This document shows, piece after piece, positions 35,261-43,775 of a stretch of 64,000 nt of DNA (the first letter of the stretch is position 1; every line of letters starts with the position of its first letter). Both the position numbers and the translations under genes were made by a program. This DNA is from CAYRVF01 sp964427535. Its GTDB lineage: Bacteria > Chloroflexota > Ktedonobacteria > Ktedonobacterales > JADMIN01. The stretch covers positions 62,001 to 126,000 of the forward strand of contig CAYRVF010000001.1 of NCBI GenBank assembly GCA_964427535.1, written 5' to 3'. Below the pieces are notes generated by a model. That model did not search any database. It was not told the origin of the DNA and saw only the letters and a list, made by a program, of their open reading frames with translations.

Positions 35261-36400
35261 CTAGCTCCTGGCCGAGATCTCGGCGACGATCTTCTGCGCC
35301 GCGTCGCGCATGTCGGCACCCCAGGTGAGGCCCGCGTCGGCGAGCATCGCGCGGCCTTCTGCCTCGCCGGTGCCCGAGAGGCGCGCCACGATGGGCATCC
35401 CGGCGGGCAGCTCGGGCTGCGCCAGGATGATGCCGCGCGCGACCTCCTCGCCGCGCGTGATGCCGCCGAAGATGTTGACCACGATGCCCTTCACGTCGGG
35501 GTCACGCGCGACAAAGAGCAGCGCCTTCTTCATGACCTCGGCCTTCGCGCCGCCGCCGATGTCGAGGAAATTCGCGGGACGGCCCCCGGCGCGGGCGACC
35601 ATGTCGAGGGTGGTCATCACCAGCCCCGCACCGTTGCCGACGATGCCCACATCGCCGTCGAGTTTGACGTAGGTCAGCCCCTCGCCCTTAGCCTCGTATT
35701 CGAGCGGGTTGGCCTCCTCCGGCTCAGACCAGCCAGCGTACTCCTGCTGGCGGCCGAGCGCGTTGTCGTCGATGAGGATCTTGGCGTCAGCGGCGATTAC
35801 CTGGCCGTCGGCGGTCAGCGCCAGCGGATTGATCTCGGCGAGCGTCGCGTCGGCCTCCATGAAGACGGTCGCCAGCTTCGAGAGAATCGCGCCGCCGCGG
35901 GCGACGACGACCGAGGGCATGCCCGCCTCCGCCAGCAGCTCACGCGCGCGCAGCGGCAGCAGGCCCCAGCGCACGTCGATCGGCTCCTTGATGATCTTCT
36001 CGGGCGTCTCCTCGGCGACCTGCTCGATATCCACGCCACCCGCCGCGCTCACCATCACGACGGGTGCCTGGCTGGCACGGTCGAGCACGATGCCGACGTA
36101 ATACTCTTCTTTGATGTCCAGTGCGGGGGTCACGAGGACCTTCTGCACCGTCAGACCCTTAATATCCATGCCGAGGATCTGGCTTGCGACCTCGCGGGCC
36201 TTCTCGGGCGTGTCACCGAACTTGACGCCACCGGCCTTGCCGCGCCCGCCGACATACACCTGGGCCTTAACGACGACTGGCACGCCGAACTCGCGCGCGA
36301 TCTGCTCGGCCTGCTCGGGCGTCGTGGCGACCTTGCCCGGCTGCACGGGGATGCCGTACCGGCTGAGAATCTCTTTCGCCTGGTACTCATGAATCTTCAT
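35261..36400 (-). CDS. sucC: Succinyl-CoA synthetase beta subunit
   Basis: This ATP-grasp subunit of 379 residues starts MKIHEYQAKEILSRYGIPV as usual. VKAQVYVGGRGKAGGVK is the nucleotide-binding stretch, EINPLALTADGQVIAADAKI carries the metal ligands and NIFGGITRGEEVARGI is the C-terminal signature. It is the first gene of the sucCD pair, read on the minus strand. No promoter is clear in the upstream gap, which holds a large hairpin. Confidence 0.96.
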   Translation of the reverse strand: MKIHEYQAKEILSRYGIPVQPGKVATTPEQAEQIAREFGVPVVVKAQVYVGGRGKAGGVKFGDTPEKAREVASQILGMDIKGLTVQKVLVTPALDIKEEYYVGIVLDRASQAPVVMVSAAGGVDIEQVAEETPEKIIKEPIDVRWGLLPLRARELLAEAGMPSVVVARGGAILSKLATVFMEADATLAEINPLALTADGQVIAADAKILIDDNALGRQQEYAGWSEPEEANPLEYEAKGEGLTYVKLDGDVGIVGNGAGLVMTTLDMVARAGGRPANFLDIGGGAKAEVMKKALLFVARDPDVKGIVVNIFGGITRGEEVARGIILAQPELPAGMPIVARLSGTGEAEGRAMLADAGLTWGADMRDAAQKIVAEISARS

Positions 36401-36579
36401 CGAGACGTTTCTTCCCTCTGTGGCTCTCGTCGCCCCTCCGGCGCTGTGAGGACGCGCACACGCACGGTTCGTCCGCCGGAGGAGAGGATGCTCTGATCAT
36501 CGCATGATAGGCACGCCGTCAACAGGCGCGTCAAGCGACCAATCAGGCGGGGAAGGGCCGGAGTGAGCTTCGGCAACAG

Positions 36580-36627
36580 CAGACCGGCTGGACGACCGAG
36601 GGCTCCCCCGATCGTCCAGCCGGTCTG
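36580..36627. terminator. Sixteen-pair hairpin between sucC and a small gene
   Basis: CAGACCGGCTGGACGA (36580-36595) pairs perfectly with TCGTCCAGCCGGTCTG (36612-36627) across a 16-base loop. It lies just downstream of the small minus-strand gene at 36682-36879 and upstream of sucC. No T-run is visible. It may end the small transcript or act as a leader structure for sucCD. Confidence 0.6.
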
Positions 36628-36681
36628 TACCACACTCCTGCTTACCGTTTGTGCGCCGTGGCGTGTGCCGTTCTGCCGCCG

Positions 36682-36879
36682 CTAGGTCAGTTGCGCGTAG
36701 CCGTAGGTTGTCAGCCGCTTGCCAGTGCCGATCAGCAGCAGCCCCAGGCGCGCCGCGTACCACTGGGCGAGCGGCGGCGAGCGGCGGGGGCACTCGGTCG
36801 CCAGACGGGCGCGTGCCGACGCCCGGCGCAGGTCCTCGATGTGTGTGCGCTGCAACTCCTCGGCCAGATACGGATGCAT
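36682..36879 (-). CDS. Small conserved-looking 65-residue protein
   Basis: The protein starts MHPYLAEELQRTHIEDLRRAS, followed by a basic stretch and a hydrophobic end. Short proteins beginning with a similar HPYLAE segment are, to my knowledge, frequent in Actinobacteria and Chloroflexota, with no assigned function. A GAGGATCG site precedes the ATG. The middle (LAQWYAARLGLLLIGTGKRL) is weakly hydrophobic and could touch the membrane. It ends 54 bases before the strong hairpin. Confidence 0.65.
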   Translation of the reverse strand: MHPYLAEELQRTHIEDLRRASARARLATECPRRSPPLAQWYAARLGLLLIGTGKRLTTYGYAQLT

Positions 36880-37019
36880 CGCGATCCTCCTCGTGTAAGC
36901 CTCTCAACATCTGAAGTATACTGGGATAACCGGACACCTTCGGTCCTGATTGACGACGAGTTTTTAGGCAATTCTGACGCATGTGGCGCAAGAGACGCAT
37001 GCGACGCGCGAGGGAAACC

Positions 37020-38048
37020 ATGTCCTCACCCACGACCCGCGTGCTGACCGTGCTCGAGTTGCTGCAATCACACGCGCGCATGACGGGCACCGAGCTGGCC
37101 GCGCGCGTCGACGTGGACGTGCGCACCATCCGCCGCTACATCGACGCGCTGCAGGAGCTGGGCATTCCCGTGCTCGCCGAGCGCGGGCGCTACGGTGCCT
37201 ACTCCCTGATGCCCGGCTTCAAGCTGCCGCCACTGATGTTCTCCGAAGACGAGGCGCTGGCGCTCACCCTGGGCCTGCTCGTCGCGCGCCGGGTGGGCAT
37301 GCTGCAGACGGTGCCCGCGCTCGAGAGCGCGCTGGCAAAAGTCGAGCGCGTGCTGCCGGTCGCCCTGCGGCAGCGTATCCAGGCGGTACAGCAGGCACTG
37401 CTGGTGGAGCTGGCCGAGCCGGATGCGGCGCCGGCCAACGCAACCGTACTTGCCTTTAGTACGGCGATACGGAACGGGCATCAAGTGGCGTTGCGCTACC
37501 GCTCGGCGGGGCAACAGGCCACCGAGCGCCTGATCGAGCCGTACGGCGTGGTCTATCGCGGCGGGCGCTGGTACGCACCGGCATACTGTCACCTGCGCGC
37601 GGGGATGCGGCTCTTCCGTCTGGACCGCGTCCTCGCCGCCGAGGTGGTGGAGGACGCGGCGTTCACCCGTCCGGCGGACTTCGACACGCTGGGCTTCGTC
37701 CGCGACGCGCTCGCCGCCGCGCCAGGCGCCTGGGCCGTGCGCGTGTTGATCGAGGCGCCGCTGGAGCGCGTGCGCCGCGCGGTGGAGCCGGAGGCGGCCA
37801 CCCTGCTGCCGCAGCCGGACGGCGTCGAGTTGCGCCTCCACGTCGAGGACCTGGACTGGATGGCGCGCTTCCTGGTCGAGATCGGCGAGCCGTTCGTGGT
37901 GCGCGAGCCGCCGGAGCTGCGCGACGCGGTGCGGGCGCTGGCCGCCGCACTCCTCCGCGACGCGGCGCGGGAAAGCCCGGCCAAGAACGCTCGCGCCTCC
38001 GCCCTCGACGGGAGTCGCGCACAGGGCATGGAGATGTCATCTGGATGA
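37020..38048 (+). CDS. WYL-domain transcriptional regulator
   Basis: This 342-residue regulator has an N-terminal winged helix (about 4-60; LAARVDVDVRTIRRYIDALQELGIPV) and a WYL sensor domain (about 140-230; ALRYRSAGQQATERLIEPYGVVYRGGRWYAPAY, with RWY in place of WYL). A C-terminal WCX-like part follows. The family senses small molecules or nucleic acids. The ATG at 37020 is preferred because GAGGG stands just upstream. Two small genes follow in the same direction and may be its targets. Confidence 0.88.
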   Translation: MSSPTTRVLTVLELLQSHARMTGTELAARVDVDVRTIRRYIDALQELGIPVLAERGRYGAYSLMPGFKLPPLMFSEDEALALTLGLLVARRVGMLQTVPALESALAKVERVLPVALRQRIQAVQQALLVELAEPDAAPANATVLAFSTAIRNGHQVALRYRSAGQQATERLIEPYGVVYRGGRWYAPAYCHLRAGMRLFRLDRVLAAEVVEDAAFTRPADFDTLGFVRDALAAAPGAWAVRVLIEAPLERVRRAVEPEAATLLPQPDGVELRLHVEDLDWMARFLVEIGEPFVVREPPELRDAVRALAAALLRDAARESPAKNARASALDGSRAQGMEMSSG

Positions 38049-38161
38049 CCTGTCACACACGAACCATCTCGACCCTCTCCTCTGGTGTGCCGGCACCATT
38101 CGCCGGCTCCATCGGTTGCGGTAGACCGATGGCAGATAGCACTGGAGAGGTGGCATGCTGG

Positions 38162-38479
38162 ATGAAGATTCTGGTGTTGCCCGCGCCACGCGCGGGAGCC
38201 GACCGCGAGACGATGGAGCGGCATGCGGCGGACGAGCAGCAGACGATCCTGGAGCTCTACGGGCGCGACGTCGTGCGAGAGCTGTACGCGCGCGCCAACC
38301 AGCCGGGGCGGGTGGTATTCGTGCTCGAAGCGGCCAGCGTCGAGGCCGCCCAGGAGGCGCTCGCGACGCTGCCGTTCGCGCGGTTGGGGCTGATTGACTT
38401 CGAGCTGATTCCGCTCGCGCCGTTTCCGGGCCTCACTCGCCTGGCGCAGCGGGCGGAGCAGGCAGAGCGGGCGAGATGA
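38162..38479 (+). CDS. Small YCII/muconolactone-isomerase-like protein
   Basis: The 105-residue protein starts MKILVLPAPRAGADRETME and has the alpha/beta pattern of dimeric ferredoxin-like barrels. DVVRELYARANQPGRVVFVLEAASVEAAQEALATLPF is typical of muconolactone-isomerase or YCII-type folds, including a short loop before the final strand. No catalytic residue can be named. GAGAGG lies upstream at a long distance. It stands between the WYL regulator and a VOC gene. Confidence 0.65.
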   Translation: MKILVLPAPRAGADRETMERHAADEQQTILELYGRDVVRELYARANQPGRVVFVLEAASVEAAQEALATLPFARLGLIDFELIPLAPFPGLTRLAQRAEQAERAR

Positions 38480-38524
38480 CGCATGCGGCGAGCGCATGCG
38501 GACGGAAAATGGGAGGGTGAGACG

Positions 38525-39004
38525 ATGGAGCAACATCCTCAGAGCGCGGGCTCTCCGCAGTCCGTGGCACAGACCGCAGACTACCCGTGGCCCCAGAAGG
38601 GGACGGGCACGGACGTCGTGGTCACGCATCTCCTGATCGTGCGCGACGTCGAGCGCTCCCGGCGCTTCTATGCGGACGTGCTAGGGGCACAGGTGCTGCG
38701 GGAGGGCGTGCCGTCGATTCTTCGCTTCTACAACTCCTGGCTGGTGCTCTCCACCGAGGGCGGCCCGACCGACGACAAGCCGGACGTCGAGGCGGTCGCG
38801 CCGCGCGACTCGCGCACGCTCACGAGCGCGCTCAACCTGCGCGTGGCCGACGTCTACGACGTGTATGCGCGCTGGAGCGCACGCGGCGCGGAGTTCCTCA
38901 CCGAGCCGAAGGTACATGCGAGCGAGATCCGCTGCTATCTGCGTGACCCCGACGGCCACCTGATCGAGGTCGGTCAGACGACCCGGCTGCCGGGCGCGCG
39001 CTAG
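38525..39004 (+). CDS. VOC-family (glyoxalase-like) protein
   Basis: This is a single-module VOC protein of 159 residues: VVVTHLLIVRDVERSRRFYADVLGAQVL and then HASEIRCYLRDPDGHLIEVGQTT. H in VTHLLI and E in LIEVGQ are the usual metal-binding pair. The substrate is unknown. GGGAGG precedes the ATG at 38525. The stop overlaps the convergent membrane-protein gene by four bases. Confidence 0.85.
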   Translation: MEQHPQSAGSPQSVAQTADYPWPQKGTGTDVVVTHLLIVRDVERSRRFYADVLGAQVLREGVPSILRFYNSWLVLSTEGGPTDDKPDVEAVAPRDSRTLTSALNLRVADVYDVYARWSARGAEFLTEPKVHASEIRCYLRDPDGHLIEVGQTTRLPGAR

Positions 39005-40608
39005 CCTGGGCGGGCGGTCTCGTCGATGGCGCCGTCCCGCCCGGAGGACGGCGCCACATCCGCGTCCGCCGGGTGCGCCGCGCCAGAGCTCGTGGCGACG
39101 GCGCCGGGCGCGGGATGCGGGCGCAGCCAGAGCGAGATGAACGCGGGCCGCATGGCCTCATCGACCACGCCGACGAGCTGGTCGCTCAGACCGGGGAGGT
39201 CCACCTCATAGCGCAGCGTCGCACCGAACGCCGCGAGGGTCTTGGCCGCGTCGTATTTGTGACGGTAGAAGCGGCGGTCGATGGCGTCCTGGATGCGACG
39301 GCGCAGCGGCTGGATCAGCGCGGCGATGGCCAGCGTCGAGAGGACGATGATGAGCGGATGTGGCTTGCTCTGCCCGGTGAGGGCACGCGCGAGCGCTTCC
39401 ATGGTCACGACGCTGACGAAGTAGACCGCCGCGAGCACGACCGTCAGGGTGCCGTAGACCATCGTGCGGTTGATGACGGTGTCGATGTCGAACAGCCGGT
39501 AGCGCAGGATGGCGATGGCCAGGCAGACCGGGAAGGCGAGCTGCACCAGCCCCAGCAGATTGGTGTCGATCACCTTCTGCCCGAGCACGATCAGCGGAAT
39601 GAAGTAGAGGAGCACCGTGCCAAGCAGGGCCACTGCGCCGCCAAAGACCACCCAGCGGATCTTCTGCCGGGTCACCTCATCCCGGCTTGTGCGGTACGTC
39701 CAGACAATTACCCCCGCCGCCAGCGCCTCGAAGGCGAGGCTAAGGCCGGTCTCAGCCGAGTACCAGGTGCCGAGCCACGCGATGGTGCTGGGCGCGGTGA
39801 GCAGGCGCGTGCAGGTGAGATAGAGCGTAATCGCCGCGAACGGGACCACGTAGAGGGTGGGGATCAGCCAGCGCCACCGGCGCGTGAGAGGGTGCGGCTG
39901 GGGGAAGAGCAGGACGGTGTGCAGGAGCGCGGCGAGAAACAGACCATCGATACCGATGGTTGTCAGCGCGAAGAGCCACCACGCCGTACCATCAAGCAGG
40001 CTAGTCACGCCGACGGTGAAGGACCCGATTTGCACGCAACACAGGGCAACGGCCGCGACGAGCAGGGGGCTGGTCAGCCGCTCGCGCGGGCGGCGGACAA
40101 AAATGTAGAACGCGACGAGGGCGAATACCAGCACGAAAGTGGTCGGTCCCCAGATCACTTGGAGCACCGGGACAATCGGGTAGCGGATCAGCGTGACAGT
40201 GAGCGGGGCGGCGTGGCCATTATGGACGACCGTGTACGTGAGCCGCTCGCCGAGATGCAGATCGGGACGCGTGGCGCCCGGTGCGAAGATGTCCGCTGCC
40301 CACGCGTTGATGCTGCGGCCAGCGGCCGCGATCACCACGTCGCCGTGCCGCAGAGGCAACGGCGGTGATCCCACCACGCGTGCAACTGGCACTCCGTAGG
40401 CAGGCCAGCCCTTTTGTGTGACCAGGAGCTCGAGGCCATCGGAGGGGAAGGTGAGCTGGAAGCCGACCGCGAAGAGCGTCAGCGCGAGCAGCAGCCCGGC
40501 CACGACGATCGCGGTGAGACGCCAGCGCGGCAGACGTTCGCGCGCGCCCGGCTGCCCACTCGTCGACGGGCGAGTGGCCTGGGCCGCGGCTGTTCGTGTC
40601 GCGCTCAT
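39001..40608 (-). CDS. Sensor-like membrane protein with PDZ-like segment (paralogue 3)
   Basis: This 535-residue paralogue of the proteins at 12498 and 13970 has one N-terminal membrane helix (about 30-52). An extra-cytoplasmic PDZ-like region follows (about 65-140: VARVVGSPPLPLRHGDVVIAAAG), then about eight membrane segments. It ends in RYRLFDIDTVINRTMVYGTLTV, RRRIQDAIDRRFYRHKYDAAKTLAAF and VVDEAMRPAFISLWLR. It lacks a kinase domain, as the other two do. GGGAGG precedes the ATG. The PDZ part suggests it senses peptides or protein ends outside the cell. Confidence 0.75.
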   Translation of the reverse strand: MSATRTAAAQATRPSTSGQPGARERLPRWRLTAIVVAGLLLALTLFAVGFQLTFPSDGLELLVTQKGWPAYGVPVARVVGSPPLPLRHGDVVIAAAGRSINAWAADIFAPGATRPDLHLGERLTYTVVHNGHAAPLTVTLIRYPIVPVLQVIWGPTTFVLVFALVAFYIFVRRPRERLTSPLLVAAVALCCVQIGSFTVGVTSLLDGTAWWLFALTTIGIDGLFLAALLHTVLLFPQPHPLTRRWRWLIPTLYVVPFAAITLYLTCTRLLTAPSTIAWLGTWYSAETGLSLAFEALAAGVIVWTYRTSRDEVTRQKIRWVVFGGAVALLGTVLLYFIPLIVLGQKVIDTNLLGLVQLAFPVCLAIAILRYRLFDIDTVINRTMVYGTLTVVLAAVYFVSVVTMEALARALTGQSKPHPLIIVLSTLAIAALIQPLRRRIQDAIDRRFYRHKYDAAKTLAAFGATLRYEVDLPGLSDQLVGVVDEAMRPAFISLWLRPHPAPGAVATSSGAAHPADADVAPSSGRDGAIDETARPG

Positions 40609-41015
40609 CGTCCGCCTCCCTCACTGGCGGCATCCTCCGGTTCGCCGTAGCATACCCTGCCGGGCGCGCGCGCGACAAGCTCAGGCAGGGGCGACCAGAG
40701 ACGACGCGCGGTGGTCATTCAGTCCCAGTATTCCCGTGCGAGCGTCACGACATCGTTACGATGCGGCGATGGCCCATCAGCGAGAGCTCACCGTCGATGA
40801 GAGACATAGCGACGGTGATGGCAGTGGAGCGGGCGCGGCCTGCCTCGCCCCTACAGCGCGGGGCAGCATGGCGCGGAAGCGGTATTGGCACGCCGCTGGC
40901 TGGACATCGCGGCGGCATGGTACACATACTGCTTCCGTATGAGAGGTGAGACGGACGCGGGCGCCGGAGCGGACACACGGAGACACGGGGACTCGGAGAG
41001 ACACGAGGAGTACCG
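40609..41015. other. Divergent intergenic gap, nothing recognised
   Basis: These 407 bases lie between the sensor-like gene (minus) and glgA (plus). No gene or clear promoter is visible. The last part has an irregular gacacggag repetition before the glgA ribosome site. Confidence 0.5.
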
Positions 41016-42494
41016 ATGGCAGAGGATGCGCGCGTGAAGATCCTGATGGTCGCGACCGAGGCGGTGCCGTTCGCCAAGGAAGGTGGCGTCGCCGACGTGA
41101 TGGGGAGCCTGCCCAAGGCGCTGGCGGCGCTCGGCCATGATGTGCGTCTCGTGCTTCCGCGCTACGGCACGATCGACCCGGCGCGCTGGCAGCTTGAGCC
41201 GACAGGCATCACCCGCTGGGTGCCGGTGGGCGGTGGCGAGCAGCCCGTCTCGCTCTGGCAGACTACGCTGCCCGGTGCGCCGGTGACCGTCTACCTGCTA
41301 GAGAACGAGCACTACTTCGCGCGCCACCAGCGGCTCTATCTGGGGCACGACCAGCGGGATGAGCAGCGGCGGTTTCTGCTCTTCTGCCGGGGCCTGCTCG
41401 ACGCGCTGCCCGCGCTCGGCTTCGCGCCGGATATCCTGCACCTCAACGACTGGCAGACGGCCGCCTGCGCCGCATATCTGCGCACGACGCACCGCTTCTT
41501 GCGCCATCGCGGGTCGCCGCGCATCCTCTACACCATCCACAATCTGCAGTATCAGGGGCGCTGGGAGCCATCGATACTCGACGAGATGGGGCTCGACCGT
41601 GGCGCCGTCTTCACGCACTTCGGGCTGGAGTTCTGGGGCGACGTCAACTGGATGAAGGCGGGCATCACCTACGCCGACGCCATCACCACCGTCTCGCGCC
41701 GCTACGCCGAGGAGATCCAGACGATGGAGCAGGGCTGGGGGCTCGACGAGCTGCTGTTCCAGCGCCATCCGCGCGTCTTCGGCATTCCCAACGGCATCGA
41801 CTGGGACGAGTGGAATCCGCAGACCGACCCGGCGATCCCCGCGCGCTACACCGCCGAGACCGCGCCCGTCGCCAAGGCGACCAACCGAACCGAGCTGCGC
41901 CGCGAGTTCGAGCTGCCCGACGAGGCGGATGTGCCGCTCTTCGGCGTCGTCAGCCGCCTGGTCGACCAGAAAGGCTTCGACCTCGTCGCCGACATCGCGG
42001 ACGCGCTGCGCGACCTGCCGTTGCAGCTCGTCGTGCTCGGGTCGGGCCATCCGCGCTACGAGGCGCTCTTCCGCGAGCTGTCGGCGTCGACGGAGAACGT
42101 GCGGGCGCGCATCGGCTTCGACGTCGCGCTCTCGCACCGCATCTACGCCGGGTCCGATTTCTTTCTGATGCCTAGCGCGTTCGAGCCAGGCGGGCTGGGG
42201 CAGTTGATCGCGCTGCGCTATGGCACGCTGCCGGTCGTGCGCGCGACCGGCGGCCTGGCCGACACGGTGACCGACCTCGACGCCGACCCTGCGCACGGCA
42301 ATGGGCTGAGCTTCACCGACTATACCGGCGAGGCGCTGCTCAAGACGGTGCGCCGCGCGCTCACCCACTACGCCGACCGCGCGTTCTGGCCCGAGCTGGT
42401 CGCCCGCGCGATGGCCTTCGATTCGCGCTGGTCGGCGAGCGCGCGGGCCTACGCCGACCTCTACGCGCGGCTGCTGCGTCTGCCGCCAGTGTAG
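41016..42494 (+). CDS. glgA: Glycogen synthase (ADP-glucose type)
   Basis: This 492-residue GT5 enzyme adds glucose from ADP-glucose to glycogen. The KxGG-type loop is AKEGGVADVMGSLPKALAALGH near residue 23. HLNDWQTAACAAYL and YTIHNLQYQG are family stretches. The C-terminal acid motif is MPSAFEPGGLGQLIALRYGTLPVV, where a Gly replaces the usual Cys of FEPCGL. GAGGAG precedes the ATG. No other glycogen gene lies near. Confidence 0.95.
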   Translation: MAEDARVKILMVATEAVPFAKEGGVADVMGSLPKALAALGHDVRLVLPRYGTIDPARWQLEPTGITRWVPVGGGEQPVSLWQTTLPGAPVTVYLLENEHYFARHQRLYLGHDQRDEQRRFLLFCRGLLDALPALGFAPDILHLNDWQTAACAAYLRTTHRFLRHRGSPRILYTIHNLQYQGRWEPSILDEMGLDRGAVFTHFGLEFWGDVNWMKAGITYADAITTVSRRYAEEIQTMEQGWGLDELLFQRHPRVFGIPNGIDWDEWNPQTDPAIPARYTAETAPVAKATNRTELRREFELPDEADVPLFGVVSRLVDQKGFDLVADIADALRDLPLQLVVLGSGHPRYEALFRELSASTENVRARIGFDVALSHRIYAGSDFFLMPSAFEPGGLGQLIALRYGTLPVVRATGGLADTVTDLDADPAHGNGLSFTDYTGEALLKTVRRALTHYADRAFWPELVARAMAFDSRWSASARAYADLYARLLRLPPV

Positions 42495-42563
42495 ACGCTG
42501 TGGGTGTCCGCTGTGGGTGTCCGCTCCTGGCACGCGGCGTGGGCGCGGCGCTCCTTACGGAAT

Positions 42564-42577
42564 TTACCGTGCGGTAA
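42564..42577. promoter_or_regulatory. Operator-like inverted repeat
   Basis: TTACCG and CGGTAA flank TG, 96 bases before the cysteine dioxygenase-type gene. A TATACT box at 42601-42606 lies 23 bases further on, so a repressor here could cover the -35 region. Confidence 0.4.
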
Positions 42578-42672
42578 CAGGTGCTCGATAGATGCTCGTG
42601 TATACTAGGCGCGTACGGTCTCGCGTCACCCTTCGACGAGGAAGGGGCAGTAGGCTACGAGGGAGGCCCGCC

Positions 42673-43329
42673 ATGACCCAGCCCGTGTCTCCTCAGACCA
42701 CGCGGACTGCCGAGTGCTCATACGCTCCAGACACGCCCGTCGCTTCGTTCGTCGCCGCGGTAGAGGCGCTGCTGGCAACGCAGCCCGTGCCATCCGCGCT
42801 CATCCAGGGTGTGCAGGAGCATCTGCGACCGCTGCTCGCCACGCCCGACGTGTTACGGCCCGAGCACCGCGAGCCGTGGTCCCACCGCTACCGCTCGCAT
42901 CTGCTGGCGGTCGCGCCGAGCAAGCGGTTCTCGCTGGTCGCGCTGGTCTGGCTGCCGGGGCAGGTGACGCCCATCCACGATCACATCTGCTGGTGTGTCG
43001 TGGGCGTCCTCGAAGGGCTGGAGCGCGAGCGACGCTTTGGGCTGCGTGAAGGGGCCGACGGCACGCGCTGGCTCGTGCCCGCCGGGGAGTGGCCGGTGCG
43101 GGTCGGTGAGACGTCGGCGCTGCTGCCGCCCGAGGAGAACATCCATCAGGTGCGCAATGCCGGAGACACGCTGGCGATCTCGCTGCACGTCTACGGCGAA
43201 GACATCGGCACCTACGGCACCAGTGTGAACCAGTGCTTCGACGACCTGCCGCTGCGCTCCGACACGGCCGCGGATGGTGCGGGCGGTGAGGGCGTGCCAG
43301 TGCGCTGGCGGCGCGTCGTGCAGATCTAG
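42673..43329 (+). CDS. Cysteine dioxygenase family cupin protein
   Basis: The 218-residue cupin has the first metal motif TPIHDHICWCVVGVLEG, with two histidines and nearby cysteines. The third ligand is the histidine in AISLHVYGEDI. These three histidines bind iron in thiol dioxygenases, which oxidise cysteine or related thiols to sulfinates. The N-terminus is longer than usual. The ATG at 42673 follows GGGAGG. A strong hairpin begins 21 bases after the stop. Substrate is not proved. Confidence 0.85.
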   Translation: MTQPVSPQTTRTAECSYAPDTPVASFVAAVEALLATQPVPSALIQGVQEHLRPLLATPDVLRPEHREPWSHRYRSHLLAVAPSKRFSLVALVWLPGQVTPIHDHICWCVVGVLEGLERERRFGLREGADGTRWLVPAGEWPVRVGETSALLPPEENIHQVRNAGDTLAISLHVYGEDIGTYGTSVNQCFDDLPLRSDTAADGAGGEGVPVRWRRVVQI

Positions 43330-43350
43330 CGCGCCGCTGCTCCCGCCCCT

Positions 43351-43388
43351 CGCACGAATGCGCTGCCGTGTGTCAGCGCATTCGTGCG
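43351..43388 (+). terminator. Fifteen-pair perfect hairpin
   Basis: CGCACGAATGCGCTG pairs perfectly with CAGCGCATTCGTGCG across an 8-base loop, just after the dioxygenase gene. It is a likely transcript end, though no T-run follows. Confidence 0.65.
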
Positions 43389-43775
43389 TGCCGCCCACAC
43401 ACAGTCGGTGACCAGCCCAGGTCGCGCATGACTGGCTCCGGGCGGCTGCTCTCGCGGTGCGCTGCTACTCGTTCCCCCCTCCTATTGGCGCCCGCGATTT
43501 CTCCCCTACAGCGCCGTACTTTCCTCGCGCTCGGCTCTCCCTCCTAGGCCAGAGGCGCCGTGCTGCCGCAGCATGCCACGCGCCCAGCGAATCTGGGAAT
43601 TTTCCCAGCGAGTCTTCAGTGAACCTTCATCGACGCGCCGGAAACCTTCAGAGCCGACACGTACGCTTCGGGTGAAGACGGGCGCACTCGGCGTCGAGCC
43701 GGCCGCCTGTCATAGATGTTCGCACCGGCGCGAACCTGTTGTTTGGTGTATCGGTGCGGAGGGAGGCCCCCACTC
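43389..43775. other. Leader region of the redox operon
   Basis: No gene is recognised in these 387 bases. It has an inverted repeat at 43593-43608, a repeated AACCTTCA, a small hairpin at 43717-43734 (GTTCGC with GCGAAC) and the GGAGGGAGG ribosome site at 43758-43766. Confidence 0.5.
43593..43608. promoter_or_regulatory. Operator-like inverted repeat
   Basis: CTGGGAA and TTCCCAG flank TT, in an otherwise gene-free leader ahead of the redox operon. The A/T-rich centre is unusual for this G+C-rich DNA, which suggests a protein-binding site. Confidence 0.4.

Noticed and set aside
34361..36496. A 711-codon open frame on the plus strand
   Set aside because: It lies antisense to sucD and sucC, which match their families over full length. 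Its translation is His/Asp/Arg-rich without motifs, as expected for the mirror frame of G+C-rich genes.
39073..40368. A 431-codon plus-strand open frame
   Set aside because: It is the mirror frame of the third sensor-like membrane protein and is rich in Asp, Arg and Glu without pattern.
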